Shown here piece by piece: positions 63,382 to 64,000 of a stretch of 64,000 nt of DNA. How positions within the stretch are numbered: position 1 is the stretch's first letter; each line of letters opens with the position of its first letter. Location: assembly GCA_964386565.1 (NCBI GenBank), contig CAYLRU010000007.1:1-64000 (forward strand), written 5' to 3'. The notes below the pieces were generated by a model. The model did not search any database. It was not told the DNA's origin and worked only from the letters and a program-made list of their open reading frames with translations. The position numbers were made by a program, and so were the translations under genes. Origin of the DNA: CAYLRU01 sp964386565. GTDB lineage: Bacteria; Desulfobacterota; Desulfobacteria; Desulfobacterales; UBA5616.

Positions 63382-63895
63382 CATTCTGCCGTATTTACGA
63401 CCCATATCATATTGCCATTTTTGCGGAAAACGCCTGATCCAGAAAACCGTTGAAGGGTATGAACGCCTGTTTTGTACACAGTGCGACATACCGATTTATC
63501 AAAATCCCGTGCCAGCCACATGCATCGTGGTTGTGAATGATGATGAAAAACTGCTACTGGTGAAAAGAAGCGTCGAGCCCAAGGTGGGGCACTGGTGCCT
63601 GCCGGGTGGTTTTGTGGAATTAGGGGAATATCCGGATGAATCCGCGCTGAGAGAACTGAAAGAGGAAACCGGGTTGTCGGGAAGGGTGGAAAAGCTCCTG
63701 GGCGTATCCACCAATCCCAGTATCCAATACGATACCATCCTCATGATCGCCTACCTGGTCAGGTGCTTCTCCGGAACGCCCGTTGCCGGAGACGATGCAT
63801 CCGATGTCCGGTGGTTCGGCATGGACAAGCTGCCTGAAATTGCTTTTGACAGTCACCAACGATTTATCCGGAAATATCTGAAAATGAAGACCTGA
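63371..63895 (+). CDS. NUDIX hydrolase with N-terminal zinc ribbon
   Basis: About 174 residues. CHFCGKR and CTQCDIP form a small zinc ribbon, followed by a NUDIX box, GGFVELGEYPDESALRELKEE (shown without its last residues), that binds metal and cleaves nucleoside-diphosphate compounds. The zinc ribbon plus NUDIX layout is like NudC NADH pyrophosphatase, but shorter. The start is uncertain: TTG 63371 has GGAG 12 bases upstream, GTG 63347 has none. It overlaps the end of the aldolase gene. Confidence 0.85.
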   Translation: MTTSILPYLRPISYCHFCGKRLIQKTVEGYERLFCTQCDIPIYQNPVPATCIVVVNDDEKLLLVKRSVEPKVGHWCLPGGFVELGEYPDESALRELKEETGLSGRVEKLLGVSTNPSIQYDTILMIAYLVRCFSGTPVAGDDASDVRWFGMDKLPEIAFDSHQRFIRKYLKMKT

Positions 63896-63918
63896 ACGGG
63901 AGTTGGATATATTTCTTA

Positions 63919-64000
63919 TCAACCAAGTTTCTTTTTGGCTTGTTCCCACAGGCGCTCCAGTTCAGTTCGGGGTACGGTATCGAATCGGAGCCCCTGTTCA
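63919..64000 (-). CDS. C-terminal end of an unidentified gene (partial)
   Basis: On the minus strand an open frame enters from the right edge and ends at a stop at 63921-63919. The last residues read RTELERLWEQAKKKLG. This charged helical ending resembles MazG-type pyrophosphohydrolases, but 26 residues are too few to decide. Confidence 0.5.
   Translation of the reverse strand, partial: EQGLRFDTVPRTELERLWEQAKKKLG

Noticed and set aside
1..64000. tRNA, rRNA, CRISPR arrays, phage genes
   Set aside because: None could be seen by reading the intergenic regions; no cloverleaf, repeat-spacer pattern or integrase was found.

Overview
The window reads as chromosome from a strictly anaerobic member of the Desulfobacterota, probably a sulfate reducer of the Desulfosarcina/Desulfococcus type. 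The evidence is a glycyl-radical fumarate-adding enzyme, several oxygen-sensitive Fe-S enzymes, a CODH/ACS-related protein, a probable selenoprotein, and moderate GC with strong AAAGGAGG ribosome sites. No rRNA, tRNA, CRISPR array or complete IS element was recognised. Taxonomy and substrate are inferred, not proven.

Layout: (1) 1-9.1 kb and 12.7-14.4 kb hold an envelope/transport group: an RND/MMPL permease, a YCF48-like repeat protein and three paralogous DUF1302 outer-membrane proteins that share a promoter motif and 400-470 nt leaders. Embedded at 9.3-12.2 kb are a NIL-ferredoxin protein and the tRNA-modification genes mnmA and mtaB. (2) 14.5-18.6 kb has a TetR regulator with its own operator, a similar operator in front of the next operon, and a benzylsuccinate-synthase-type enzyme (small subunit C, catalytic subunit A, small subunit B). 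(3) 18.8-33.2 kb is a CoA-thioester operon: a split B12 mutase with a radical SAM-PDZ-DUF512 protein between its two subunits, class III CoA-transferase, two enoyl-CoA hydratases, sirtuin, biotin-type carboxyltransferase, acyl-CoA ligase, FMN oxidoreductase, MeaB GTPase and an MmgE/PrpD protein. (4) 33.2-38.6 kb carries the radical SAM activase, a second pair of Bss-type small subunits (one with an in-frame UGA and a hairpin, a candidate selenoprotein), a BssE-like AAA ATPase, a VWA protein, a ThiS/MoaD-like protein and an unknown protein. On the opposite strand follow a CooC-like ATPase and a CODH/ACS-beta-like protein.

(5) 40.8-49.8 kb is an ATP-dependent (class I, Bzd/Bcr-type) benzoyl-CoA-reductase-like cluster with two catalytic pairs but one ATPase pair, a MerR-TetR fusion regulator and an acyl-CoA dehydrogenase. 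A 140-bp inverted-repeat element lies directly after the dehydrogenase. (6) 49.8-64 kb is mostly on the minus strand: a DUF4125/epimerase/DUF4037/TPR group, a second VWA/AAA pair, a DnaJ-TerB co-chaperone, a PEP-mutase/isocitrate-lyase protein with an ACT protein, Kdo transferase, an LppC-like lipoprotein, and on the plus strand a DUF2007-like protein, class II aldolase and NUDIX hydrolase.

Working model (inference): an alkylaromatic hydrocarbon is added to fumarate by the glycyl radical enzyme. The substituted succinate is activated to its CoA thioester, rearranged by the B12 mutase, decarboxylated by the carboxyltransferase and beta-oxidised, and the aromatic CoA ester is reduced by the class I reductase-like enzymes. 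This resembles the scheme described for anaerobic ethylbenzene oxidation by sulfate reducers via (1-phenylethyl)succinate and 4-phenylpentanoyl-CoA, rather than the standard benzylsuccinate (bbs) route.
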